This document shows, one piece after another, positions 13,810 to 25,759 of a DNA stretch of 64,000 bases. The position numbers and the translations under genes were made by a program. The notes below the pieces were generated by a model. It did not search any database and was not told the origin of the DNA. It worked only from the letters and a program-made list of their open reading frames with translations. The stretch's first letter is position 1, and the number at the start of each line of letters is the position of its first letter. The DNA comes from Glandiceps talaboti (Eukaryota; Hemichordata; Enteropneusta; Spengelidae): NCBI RefSeq assembly GCF_964340395.1, contig NC_135550.1, positions 30,582,676 to 30,646,675 of the forward strand, read 5' to 3'.

Positions 13810-16800
13810 ATGGCGACCCTTGCCAGGTAAGAGAGAAAAGTTGTATCGGAAAATAGGAAAATTTTACTGTTGTGAGGATTCAATACATCATATTGAATGT
13901 TATTATCAAAGGGACATTGACGCTGTTTTCCTGACGCTCAAATGAGAATCGGAAATGTCTTCACTGACTCAAAAATTGCTCCAAAGCTGAACGCACGCAG
14001 CACTGGTTATTTCAGCCCAATGCTACATTGCTAGTTGTGTACAAACATTTAATTGTACAGTATGATCATAATGATGGCCGATGCCCATTGTTAAGATCTC
14101 ACAAATTTTTGTTTATTCATCCGTCAAAGATGAAGTACGTTTCGTGATATCCATTTCTGATAGTAGCTTTGTATTTATTTTGGACAGCAAAATGTTGACT
14201 AAGATCATAAATTACACTGATTTACAGTATCATGAAGTAGTCATAGTCTGCTGGGTCAGGTGTAAGCCTACGTCAACTAGACGTGAAAGCTCAAAATAAT
14301 AGGTTTGTTAATTTACAGTGCTGAAGTTTTAAAAGTATATAACACATACATGTATTAGGCAGTCTATATCTTGTGATCCATGTACAATTAATAATTATTT
14401 CACAAGGACAATAGGTAACAACCCACAACCTATCAGGTGATCATGGATGCATTACTGTTCAGCACATCCATGTAGTGATAGTGTCAATGGAATTAATTGC
14501 TAGAATTATATCAGTAGCACTTTTTCTAATAATAAATATATACACCATGAACTAGTTGATATCAGTTTTTTAGTCAGTTTTATTATGCTAGACTATGACT
14601 TAGAAACATTTGTGTAAATGTGTTTGTACACCTTTAAAAATATGTAAGTACATTCATTCTCATATATTGTTTCAATTACAGTATTCTTCCAGCACCAGTG
14701 CAGATTTCACTTGATGAGTTTGAAAGAGATGAAATTGATAGGGCATCAAATGAGGTGAGTTTTATTGCTGTAACTCCATTAAGGTCTCACAGTACAATTT
14801 ATGTAGAGGATCCATACAGTACAGTGAACTCAATGGGTATACCTTGGTAGTTTCATAACAATAATCACTAATTCATGTAAACCCCAAAATTGTGTTGTGT
14901 AGGAATAGAATGTGAAAGAACATGAGTGAGGAGGTTGTGAAGTAACTGTTTTATACTCAAAGTCACCATTGCTAACAATTGTCATGCATTTTAATGTAGT
15001 GAATATAACTTCCTTTCTGTTAATAGTTACGATCAGTGAGTGTGTCCAGATCAACAGCTCCATCATATGGTCAGCGGAAAGGATGGATACCACGAAGACA
15101 AGACGTAAGTCACACATTATTTTACTCAAATATCACATGACACACTTGGATTGGTTCAGTTCAATTCAAACTTTAACTAACTTCATATCAATCATTGGCT
15201 TTACTGGTGTAGTTTATAAGGGGAGCCTTTTATATCATTACAGGACTTTGGAGATGGTGGCGCTTACCCAGAACTTCCTGTTGCCCAGTTTCCATTGGAT
15301 ATGGGGAAGAAAAAGAAAGCGCCATCCACAAATGTAGTTGCTAAAACAGTGGATGCTGAAGGCAAACTCAAATATGATACTTTAGCTAGAGTTGGACATG
15401 GTAAAGACAAGGTAAGTGATGTTTTAGGCATGTGTGTCCAAGGTTGTAAAGTGCTTCTCAGGTCTTTATGGAGTACATGTTCCTGTTGTCTTTAGTACAA
15501 TATAAATAAATTTACACAATAACACATTCTTTTTGGTGTCTCTATCGTGGATATACTTTTGGCTCTTGAAACTTGTTTACATGCATCTATGTATACTGCA
15601 TCACCACAAAAGTACCAGTAGTCGGAATGGTCAAAACATTAACTTGCCAAGTTTCACAGTTGTGAAGCAAAGTACACTATATTTTCCCAGCTTCTAAATA
15701 ATGGTATCAGTGTTTCTGTTCGATTTGTCAAGTCATACAGCATTGTGTCTGTCTCTTTCTAAATGTGACTAGATTCCATAGTTTGCCTTGTCTGTAGTTG
15801 TATCTATTTGTATCCACAGGTGGTGTATTCCAAGTTTACAGATCTCGTTCCAAAACACTTGGACCCAGATGATCCTGATCTTCAAAGACCAGATGAGGAA
15901 ATAATACAAGAGGTAAGAAAACTCTGGTTTTTACATTGAAATTAAGCAACATAGAAATTGCCAGCAGTGTCTGCAGACAAGTTTTCATATTAATCTGTGC
16001 CCAAGGTATTCTATCTTCTGGAAAACATGTTAGTGAAAAGGATGGAATATTATTTTGTTTCAAAGAAGGTATATGAGGCACAGGAAAAGAGAAACGCATA
16101 TTCTGAGCACTGTGGCAAGTTGATGTTAGCTGAATTATGAAATATTTGTGATGCACCTGTTTCCAACAAAAGTTGGCCTCTTGGCCTAGTGAATCTGTTT
16201 TGTTCTTAAAAGTGTAAATCATGTATTTGTTTTCACAGACAACAGAGAAAACAAGACAGGCTTTAGAAAAGGTAGTACAGGGTAAAGTATCAGCAGCGTT
16301 ACCAGTGAGACATGCAGAGAAACAAACACCAGCACAGTATATCAGGTAAGCACAGAGTGAATGTAAAGCTATGAATAGACTTGAAACAAGAGTTACTGTA
16401 TTCAATAAAGCATAGGGTACAAGTCTGTGAGTGACTGTGACACTATGAAATGTGCAAGTCACCAACATTCAGAATTGTAACATAGTCCAGGTTTCATGAA
16501 TTCAAGTGACAGGCCAAGGTGAATAATCAAAGTTATGTTGAGCATTTAGTCAGCAAAACAAAGTCCAAAGCAGTTGTAGTGTTGAATTTTCTCTGAGTTG
16601 ATAAATATTTGTGTTTACAGGTACACACCATCACAACAAGGAGTAGCCTTCAATTCAGGAGCCAAACAAAGGGTTATTAGAATGGTTGAAGTTCAAAAAG
16701 ATCCGATGGAACCACCAAAATTTAAGTAAGTATCGAACTGTTACTGTACTTTGAATGAGATGCCAGATATTAAAGTCGTGCAGTTGTGGCCAAATATAAA

Positions 16801-19800
16801 CTAACATAATCAAGGTTAAAATTGTACAAGGGGCTGTATTATTTTTACCCAAATATAATATAAGATAATACCTACATAAATCAACTCTTAAATAACTGTT
16901 AGCTGAATCATTTGAGATGCATGTTTTGCATATGTGTTTGTGCATCAGACATCTACTGTACCAACATTTAGATCAATGTGTTGTGATGGTAGGCAGTTAA
17001 TGACAATAGACAGACATGATAAATGTTGGTACCATTCATATACTCACATTTTCACAGTTCATAGTAAAATTTATGTTGATTTCCACTGAAGCATACTTGC
17101 ACTTCAATGATGATGTGTTAACATTTATTATATACATGGACATTGTCCAGCCTTCAGTACAAATTACCTGACATGATTTGAATTTGTACTGTACTGTACT
17201 GTACTGTATGGTATGATTTTGTGTGTGATTTATTCATTCAGAGTCAATAAGAAGATTCCTAGAGGACCGCCTTCACCTCCAGCACCAGTTATGCACTCGC
17301 CAAACAGAAAGGTAATCTCATTCAAATTGTACAGAGTATTTGTTGCCTTTGGTTGTCAGTAAGATGATTCAGAAGCTAATATCGAACAGATGCTGATCTT
17401 GTCAATTGTTGACTTCCATCCATTGAAAGAAGCTTGTTAGTCTGATTCATGATTAATCCTGTGTGACTTGAATTCCATGAAATTTGTATGTATGCTTTAT
17501 CAGCTTTATGCAAGCCTATTCATTAAAACTTATGTTTCAAAGAATGACATATAGAAGAACATAACTTATTTAGTTCTTAGATGTAATCTCGTGGAGTTTT
17601 TTCTCTTGCTTTCAGGTCACAGTGAAAGAACAGCAGGAATGGAAAATTCCTCCTTGCATATCAAACTGGAAAAATGCAAAGGTAGGGAAAACTGATTGAT
17701 TGATTTATTTCTAATCCCTAAGAATTGATGCTAGCAGGAAAGTATAGTTGATTATACAGAATGTTGCAGATAACTCAAGAAAGTGATATATAAATGAATA
17801 CCAACATCACAAGTGTTGTTAATAAAAGCTGCTGCCAGGGGATATACTTACAGCAGTGAGGAGATAAAATGACCCAGTATGGCGCACACATGAAATGTGT
17901 ATGATTCATAACATTTTGAATAGGGATTCTCTGATAGATGCTAATGTAATTGGATTGATCCCCTAGTCAAAAGAAGTGGCATCTTTTCATACCATGTATT
18001 TCTTCATCTCCATCTATATGGCTTCTTCTTAAATTGCTTTCTGATGGTAAATAAACCAGTTTGTCTTTTTAAAAGAAATCTATGAGACGCATAACAACTG
18101 TGTTGTCATTCTTGTTACAGGGTTACACCATTCCATTAGACAAACGTCTTGCAGCAGATGGTAGGGGTCTTCAGAGTCAACAAATCAATGAAAACTTTGC
18201 CAAGTTAGCTGAAGCTTTGTACATAGCAGATAGAAAAGTAAGTTGAATTATTCAGCTTTTATGAAGTCCTTTCTTTCATGTAGTTAACAGTAAGGTATCG
18301 TCACTGCTAGGTTTTGGTAATTGAAAACTGTATATGTAATTTTAAGCCATATTGATAATGTGAATTCAGTCCATATGGTATACTTTTTGAATGTTAGTGT
18401 AATAATTGTATTATTAGCCCATGAAGAAAGCCAACACATTGTGAGGAAATATGTATAATATGGACATACATTAATGGTGTACATGGTAGTATTCTGCATG
18501 GTACTATGTGTGTGTGATGTAGGTTTCTGTTTTATATTGCCTACTAGGCACGTGAAGCAGTTGAGATCAGAGCACAACAAGAGAAGAAACTTGCACAGAG
18601 ACAAAAGGAGAAACAAGAGGATAATTTGAGAGCTTTAGCGCAGAAAGCTAGGGAAGAAAGAGCTGGAATCAGAAGAGTAGGAGGCAAGTACAGTACTTTA
18701 AATTCAATAATACCTGATAGAAATATGAATGAAATATTGTAAAAATATTCATGGCATACGGTCATATCACACAACAAAATTAATGCAATGTTGGTGTTGG
18801 TGTAATACTTTGTTCTGCACATGTTATTGTAGCACGTGACCTACATCAAGGTGTATTCAATACACCAGACATCAATTCTGCATTGCAAACTTACAGGCCT
18901 GTTCAGCATTAGACACAGCATTCTAAAACTGTTTGTGTTGGAAAATGAAAAGTTTATACTACATTAATAAGCCTTTTTTGGTTTTCCTCCATCAGACCAT
19001 GATGATGAATCTAGAGAGAGAGACAAGATTCGTGATGACAGACATAGGGACAGACAGAGAGATAGAAACATTGCTAGAGCTGCACCAGACAAAAGGTTTG
19101 TAAGAAATACATTTCCTCTTATACAACTGAAAGTATGAAAGGCAAATTGCAGGAAAAAATAGAATTTGCAGTGTTGCCAAGGACATCAGAATTTCATGTC
19201 TTATTTTATCACAAATCCAAAGTAGTATGTGGAATTGTTGGAACAATGGATATTTGTCAGCATTATAATTTATAGACAGAGAAATACCAGTTTATGCTTT
19301 GCTATTGGAATGAATCAGTTGTAGAATTTATGTTATATTTCACCATTGTTATTCCGTTTGGAATTTTTTATTTATTTCAGGTCCAAATTACAGAGAGAAC
19401 GAGAAAGAGATGTGAGTGAGAAGATAGCATTGGGATTACCAGGTGCAGGTGGTAGTAGAGGTGAAGATACCCAGTTTGATCAGAGGTTGTTTAACCAACA
19501 TAAGGTATTCACCAGCTTTTGTATGTTTATGTTTTTCCTACCATTAGAAATATCAAAGTTTGCCATTCCAAGAAAGAAATGGAAAACTGTCAGCAGAGCG
19601 TTGCCTTGAACAACACCTACCCAGTGTTTTCTGTTTATTCCAAAATAAGACTACTGGGGAAGTTGAAAAGTTTATTACAATTGTTAGTCATTAGGATTTC
19701 TTAATTTGTATTTTGGAGAATACTTCAATATAGAATAAGGTTATATGACTTCAAATATATACTTGTTTGTTACTGTGCTTTTGTGCCATGGTGGTCTCTA

Positions 19801-20893
19801 GTCAAAGAAATAGACGATAAGAAAGCTGTCAGATTATTCTTCACAAATTAAATGGTGTGTATTGAATATTGACATTAGTTTTAGTGGCAATAAATTGAAA
19901 TGTCTGTGTGCTCTGTAGGGTCTTGATAGTGGATTCGCTGCTGGTGAAGATGAAGCATACAATGTTTATAGTGAACCATGGAGGAAGGAACACAACGTAG
20001 GCCAGTCACTCTACAGACCTGGTAAAAATATTGATAAAGAAGTTTATGGAGATGATTTGGAGTCACTAATGAAGAATAAAAGGTTGGTGTTGTCTGATTT
20101 TACTGTTATTATACAAATTAATAGAAGTGTATCTCTCTCTATTGTGATAAGAGCAACTACGGTATCACAATTTATGTTGGGGCTGTTAAAAAAATATTTT
20201 AAAAATTAGAATAATCTCTTTGAAGTGTGTGAGAGAAATCACCACCGGGTTTTATATATTAGTAACTGATTTTGGTGAAAATCTTCAATTACTATGTTTG
20301 TAACGTGAAGTATGCAGTTACTTGCTTATAGGACACAATTATCAATGGCATTCCTGAAGTGAGAATTATCAAAGCACTACCAGGATAAGTTCCATCTCAC
20401 AGACCAAATATAATAATAATGTTTATTCACCAATACAATAAAATTAACCTTAAAATAGATACATATACAGAATACATGGCAGAAGGGATCAAAGAAATAG
20501 CAAAGCTAGCCAACTTGTATCCCTCTGAGTGACTAACAAACATACTAGTACTTCACAAATAACATTTTTTAAAAAGACAACGCACAGCAATATAATACAG
20601 GCCATTTATAGACTAACTAGAGATTAAAGTGTTTATTTAGCATCATTTTGATATCGTGCCACTGTTTTCTCCATCATAGATTTGTTCCTGACAGAGAATT
20701 TGAAGGCACAGATCGTACAAGGAGGAGAGATGGGCCTGTACAGTTTGAGAAAGATGAAGAAGAGGATCCTTTCGGTCTTGATAAGTTCTTGACAGAAGCT
20801 AAAAAAGCCAGCAAAAGACCAGCAGAGGGGGGTAGATCTAGGGACTATGATTATGATAGTAGTAGGAGTAAAAAGAGGCGAGATAACCAGTAA
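13810..20893 (+). CDS. SNW1: SNW1 (SKIP), spliceosome and transcription cofactor
   Basis: SNW1/Prp45 is a nuclear component of the activated spliceosome and a coregulator of nuclear-receptor and Notch transcription. Fifteen exons join in frame to 543 codons (human 536): 13810-13826, 14682-14754, 15027-15104, 15244-15411, 15820-15912, 16239-16345, 16621-16725, 17242-17311, 17616-17681, 18121-18237, 18548-18683, 18996-19095, 19381-19504, 19919-20082 and 20680-20893. Recognisable blocks are QRKGWIPR, PVRHAEKQTPAQYIRYTPS, GPPSPPAPVMHSP, the signature SNW in PCISNWKNAKGYTIPLDKRL (SNW at 253-255), AALYIADRK-type helix, RAAPDKRSKLQ and DPFGLDKFL, then a basic C-terminus (SKKRRDN). The intron after 18683 uses a GC donor (AG|GCAAGT); reading frame and similarity both require it. 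Confidence 0.96.
18833..18911 (+). other. Possible cryptic or poison exon in SNW1 intron 11
   Basis: A splice acceptor-like attgtag ends at 18832. If joined to SNW1 exon 11 the frame reads ARDLHQGVFNTPD and ends at a TAG about 26 codons later. The inclusion would truncate SNW1 before its C-terminal third. The polypyrimidine tract is weak and nothing here resembles a known SNW1 exon, so this is only a candidate. Confidence 0.2.
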
Positions 20894-21690
20894 ATTATTC
20901 AATGATGACTGATGGAAAAATACAATCATGTTAGTCTCCAAAATGAAATACTGAAGGCAACATCATGTGAACACAACATACTAGTTTTAACAAAGAGATG
21001 TCAATTTTGTACTGAATTGTGCAGGAATGTCAAGATACTAGATTGTGATCACATTATGTTTTATAGCAAGGATGTTAACCTATATTGTTCCAAAACACTG
21101 CCTACTTGTACTGCAAGATATGTTCAGCTTTGCAAAGTGTCTCCTGTAAGGTGCAAGTGAAATATAAAGGTGGAAAATGCAAGCTGTGTGAAAATGAAAA
21201 TGTATTTTACATATGTTTTATGCAAATCACAGGAAGTAAAGTATATTTTCAGGATAAAACATCTTAGGAGAGAAAATATCACACATACTATTAAAGGTTT
21301 TTTAAAAAGAGCTAGTCCTGTGAACTCATCAGAAATGAAGTTTACAATTTATTTGTTCAGAACCTGTAGAGAAATTCAAAGTGTCCAAGATTTATTAAAG
21401 TGATATTATGAATCGGATGTCTTGCAACAAGACACAGTCCTCTAAATTGATACACTCACACACTGAAGTGTCTGCAGTCAATATACCATGCTTCCAAGTG
21501 AAAAGACTTGTCAGTTTGAAATACACTATCTCTGTGTCATGCATGTGCAGACCTCTTAAACAATTCTTTCTTGGATTTGTAAAACTGATGCACCTCTGAG
21601 TGAACCAACAATTTTTTAATTTGTTGCAAGTTATCTTTCTACAGTGTTCATGTAAAGGAAAAACAATAAAACTCTTATTTTGTGGTCAGT
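20894..21690 (+). other. SNW1: SNW1 3' untranslated region
   Basis: Noncoding, AT-rich sequence from the SNW1 stop codon to just past AATAAA at 21665-21670, which is followed by a T/GT-rich stretch typical of a cleavage region. Short open frames inside show no similarity that I recognise. Confidence 0.65.
21665..21670 (+). terminator. SNW1 polyadenylation signal
   Basis: Canonical AATAAA about 770 bases after the SNW1 stop, followed within 20 bases by a U/GU-rich sequence (cttattttgtggt). Confidence 0.65.
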
Positions 21691-22750
21691 AATCTCTATG
21701 GTGTATATTTTACTTTTTGTGAGTGTGTGTGTTGGTTGATGTGTATTAAAATCAGTATGTAACAGTGCCATTTCTCACTTATCTCATGTTCAGTAAAGCA
21801 TGAATCATGTATTTCAAGTTGCCGAACAGACACCCTCAACATTTGGTATACAAATACCTGTTTTCTTTCTCTTGCTATATTTGTCACTTTTCATTCAATC
21901 TGCACTAAAGGTAGAACTAATTTCGTAATTCTCTACTGCCTTCAATAAATTGAAAATAATTTCTACATCAATTAATGAGTTCTTTCCTCAAGAGAGTGCA
22001 ATCTAAACACAAATTATCCCAAGGAAGGCACCAAAACAGTTTACTATCTGCATGTCTTGTAAACAAAGCAATTACTTTTCCTAGCAAAATAACTAAAAGA
22101 TACAAAATTATATGAGTATAAAGTTGGCGTCAGATTGCTGAATCTGAATCTGCCACCAACTTACAACTCGTCAGAATTATTCCTTTTTCTCCCTAGGGTG
22201 TATTTGTTTGTACACAACTAAGTACAAGTTGGGAGAAGAGGATTACAACTTCTTGCTAATATAATAGTGGGATGTTATTCTTCGTTTTCTGTTATGGGCT
22301 ACAAGGTGAATCAAGTAAAATGGTTGATAAACTGTGCAAACCAAATTTGTTTTATAGCCTAAGTAGTATCTGCATAGTACACTTTATTCAATTTCAGTCA
22401 AAGGTCAACTTTCATTTCCAACCACATCTTGCATTTTGTAAAAGAGGTATGATGGAAGTATGGTTTAAGTATCTAGAACCATGCTTGAGATGTGGACTGA
22501 TATTTATTGTGACTTCAACATTGTTCAAAGGTAACTACCTAAAAGTATATGTGGTTGCTGGGGGATTCTGACACCAATCAAAAATTGTAATTTTGAAAAA
22601 TAAGTGCCAACGAGGTTTGCATATAGTATATAAACATGTTGTTCCAAATCACCTACTAGGAAGTATTTAAAAAAAATGACATTCAATCAACAATGGCTAC
22701 TGATTTGATAAAAGAGAACACATCTGTAATGTAACTTGTTTAAATATAAT
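21691..22750. other. Intergenic spacer between SNW1 and SLIRP 3' ends
   Basis: Two convergent genes end on either side. I see no coding exon. A segment at 22115-22175 contains an imperfect foldback (agttggcgtcagatt paired with aatctgccaccaact). Its first 20 bases recur at 32530 in the CPQ gene, so it is probably a dispersed repeat. Confidence 0.5.
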
Positions 22751-22756
22751 TTTATT
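22751..22756 (-). terminator. SLIRP polyadenylation signal
   Basis: TTTATT on the plus strand is AATAAA on the minus strand, about 100 bases past the SLIRP stop codon, a usual distance for a short 3' UTR. Confidence 0.55.
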
Positions 22757-22854
22757 ACACAAGATGATACACACAAATTGCAAACAGGAACAGAAATTAT
22801 ATCTTGTTTTCCATTAAATACATAAAATAAAAAAAAAATATATGACAGGAATCA

Positions 22855-25513
22855 CTATGAAGATCCACCTAGTATATTATCTGCTGAGAGTTTTTCTAAT
22901 GATGGTCTTGAAGCTGGACCTCGTCTTCCACCACCGCCTGTCTGGGGTCTGACGAAAACCTACATCAGAAAACACAAAATAATTTAATGAATAAAAGATC
23001 CTTGTGTGTGTGCATCAATGTGTACAACTGGTAATTTTGTCTCAAGAGGCATGTTATATTTCAAGAATGAACAATAACAAAGTTTTAGCAAAACTTCACT
23101 AGGCAGAGGCTGATTTACCCATTCCCACTATTCTTGATAACACAATTTCAAGTCTAGATGTCTACTGGAATACATGTACACTGTAGAACTGTGTCCAACT
23201 ACTGAAAGTGATACATATCAGGTTTATGCTACAGAATCTTAAACCTGATTCCTATCCCTAACTAACTATAACTCCCTAGCTTGAATACAAATCTGTATCT
23301 TTTGTACTTGGTCCACCGTTCTCCTTTGTTGACCTGGTACTATGTGTATAACTTGATCTGTTCATTTTATCATACAGTAGAAATGTACGACATGCACAGA
23401 GTGCATTTGACTGAAAACAACCACTACTCAAGTCCTTACCCTTGTTCCATCTACAATATGTGTTGCTCTCTGCACTGTGTTTCTATAGCCCTCCTCATTG
23501 CTGAATTCTACAAAACCAAACCTCTTGCTGAATCCAGTTTGCTTGTCCTGTGGTATAAAAATTAAAATAATCCACTTAGACTTTCTCTTTGAAACTTTGG
23601 CTAATAAACATTCACATAATATACAAAAAGTGGGAGAGATTCAGCCATTGCTTGACAAGTCATCGTGTCTACCAATATCTCATTGCAGTCTCTATGCTAC
23701 TGAGGTGATAGGGGACCAATATCTCATTGCAGTCTCTATGCTACTGAGGTGATAGGGGACCAATATCTCATTGCAGTCCATATGCTACTGAGGTGATAGG
23801 GGACCGTGATCTCATTGCAGTCCCTATGCTACTGAGGTGATAGGCGACCAATATCTCATTGCAGTCCATATGCTACTGAGGTGATAGGGGACCATGATCT
23901 CATTGCAGTCCCTATGCTACTGGGGTGATAGGGGACAGCGATCTGATCGCAGTCCCTATGCTACTGAGGTGATAGGGGACTGCGATCTGATCGCAGTCCC
24001 TATGCTATTGAGGTGATAGGGGACCGCGATCTGATCGCAGTCCCTATGCTACTGAGATGATAGGGGACCGCGATCTCATCGCAGTCCCTATGCTACTGAG
24101 GTGATAGGCGACCACGATCTGATCGCAGTCCCTATGCTACTGAGGTGATAGGGGACCGCGATCTCATTGCAGTCCCTATGCTATTGAGGTGATTGGGGAC
24201 CGCGATCTCGTCACAGTCCCTATGCTACTGAGGTGATAGGGGACTGCGATCTCATCGCACTCCCTATGCTATTGAGGTGATAGGGGACCGCGATCTCATC
24301 GCAGTCCCTATGCTACTGAGATGATAGGGGCCGCGATCTCATCGCAGTCCCTATGCTACTGAGGTGATAGGGGACTGCGATCTCATGTATACAATGTGAA
24401 ATAAGAAAATGAAGTCAGCTTAATAGAACATTTTAAACCCATGTCATGATCAACATATAATCAACATATAATCCAATTCTATGGGAGATATAACTGATAT
24501 TGTTCTGCCATTTCATATATACACGCAAACTACTAAATAAATAAATGTGATACAATCAGATTTATCAAATGGCATAAATGCTGGTAGATTTACAATGCAA
24601 TACAGGTATACTTACAAAAGCGACAACAGCTCTTCTGATATTACCAAACTGTGCAAAGTATTCTTTCAGCTCCCCTGAAATGAATTATTATATAAGTCAC
24701 GAGCAGTGAAGGAAAATGTGGTAATCAACGTGCTCTCTAAGCCAATCTGACTTGACACTGATGCACAATTTCTAGAGATGCACCAAAATTTGGTGTTCCC
24801 CTATCTCTTACTATGTGGTGACTCACAAGATATCCCAGTTTTTTTCATTTGACTCACAGCAACAAAATTTAGCCATCATTAGATGGCTACCTTCAGTTTT
24901 AGTCTCATCCTTAGAACATCCATCATACTCAAGATTTAATCCAATATTCAGAAATTGATATAAAATTTTGTGAATAAATGATTGAACAAAAATTAAAAAT
25001 CATAAAATGGCGAGTGTGTTTGATATGGTATTATCATTGTGTAAATTGTGATTTATTAAACGTACAGTAATCTGTCTAATACACAAATACTGTATTTAGT
25101 AGCCATAGCCTCTTGACTGCTGACTGGCTACCAAAGTGTCGTGGGGGTGGGGGTGTGCTTGTGTCATTTCATGACCGATCACTGGCCAGTACTAGGATAC
25201 TACAGTAGGGTTGTATAGTCGTCAATTAACTCTCATCAGAACATGCAATACATTTAAAAACTACATGTAAGAGCAACAAAATGAATTATGATTTCATAAT
25301 CTTAAATGTGGCCCATTTTAGAGGGCGCTATTTCTGCACGACTTGCACACGATTCTCGACCGCTGCATAGCCAGTCTAACAATAACATTTCTGTGATTAA
25401 TCATATGTGTGACAATATTCAATACAAAATGTGCTTGTATACTCACTGTTTGCTACTGTCCATGGTAAACGTCCAATATAGAGGCGAAATGAAGACGCAT
25501 ACCTTCCTGCCAT
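22855..25513 (-). CDS. SLIRP: SLIRP, SRA stem-loop interacting RNA-binding protein
   Basis: SLIRP is a small single-RRM protein that, with LRPPRC, stabilises mitochondrial mRNAs and can repress nuclear receptors by binding SRA RNA. Four exons join in frame to 112 codons (human 109): 25447-25513, 24616-24674, 23440-23547 and 22855-22959. The RRM fills most of the protein: RNP2 LYIGRL (about 11-16), the helix ELKEYFAQFGNIRRAVV and RNP1 KRFGFVEF (50-57). SNEEGYRNTVQ and HIVDGTRVFVRPQ then match the human C-terminal half. The tail is glycine and arginine rich (GGGGRRGP). The second intron contains a 716-bp minisatellite. The gene is head-to-head with ALKBH1. Neighbourhood next to SNW1 and ALKBH1 agrees with the identification. 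Confidence 0.93.
23671..24386. repeat. 44-bp minisatellite with palindromic core, about 16 copies
   Basis: A tandem array of 44-bp units (core gcagtccctatgctactgag + gtgatagggga) inside SLIRP intron 2. Many units carry GGGACTGCGATC-T-GATCGCAGTCCC, a near-perfect 12-bp inverted repeat around one base, so each could form a hairpin. Units on the left read caatatctcattgcag and have lost the palindrome, while central units (about 23940-24130) have it intact. Spacers are not unique, so it is not a CRISPR array. Confidence 0.92.
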
Positions 25514-25759
25514 GCTTGTTTTGGGTAATGTACACGAGAGTTTTCCGACTGCAGCCGAATTTAAGCGAAAGCCATGCCTGCGTGTATTTTATATTACTGT
25601 GACGCTTTTACTTTATTTATTTATTTAGTTATTTGCTTTATGTTTCTTTCAAAACATATATGATATTCTATCCAACGTATATCAAATATTGCTTTTTATA
25701 TATTTTACCGGGTATTACCGAAATAGATCGGTATTTTCCGTAAGAACTTATTTTCCAAC
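25514..25759. promoter_or_regulatory. Bidirectional SLIRP/ALKBH1 promoter
   Basis: Only 246 bases separate the two divergent start codons, so both promoters and both 5' UTRs must fit here. A 6-bp inverted repeat with a 6-base spacer (TACCGA, TCGGTA) lies around 25713-25732. The ALKBH1 start lies in CAACATGGCGGCC, a full match to the YY1 element known to overlap start codons. No TATA box is evident at a canonical spacing. Confidence 0.6.

Noticed and set aside
15836-16468. Minus-strand open frame of 210 codons
   Set aside because: It overlaps SNW1 exons 5 and 6 on the opposite strand and has no recognisable similarity or splice context.
20400-20620. Possible retroelement 3' end (taataataatgtttattcacc region)
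   Set aside because: It has AT-rich, tail-like sequence only. No body, reading frame or second copy in the window supports a call.
23671-24386. CRISPR-like direct repeats
   Set aside because: Both halves of each unit are repeated, there are no unique spacers, and the locus is an intron of an animal gene.
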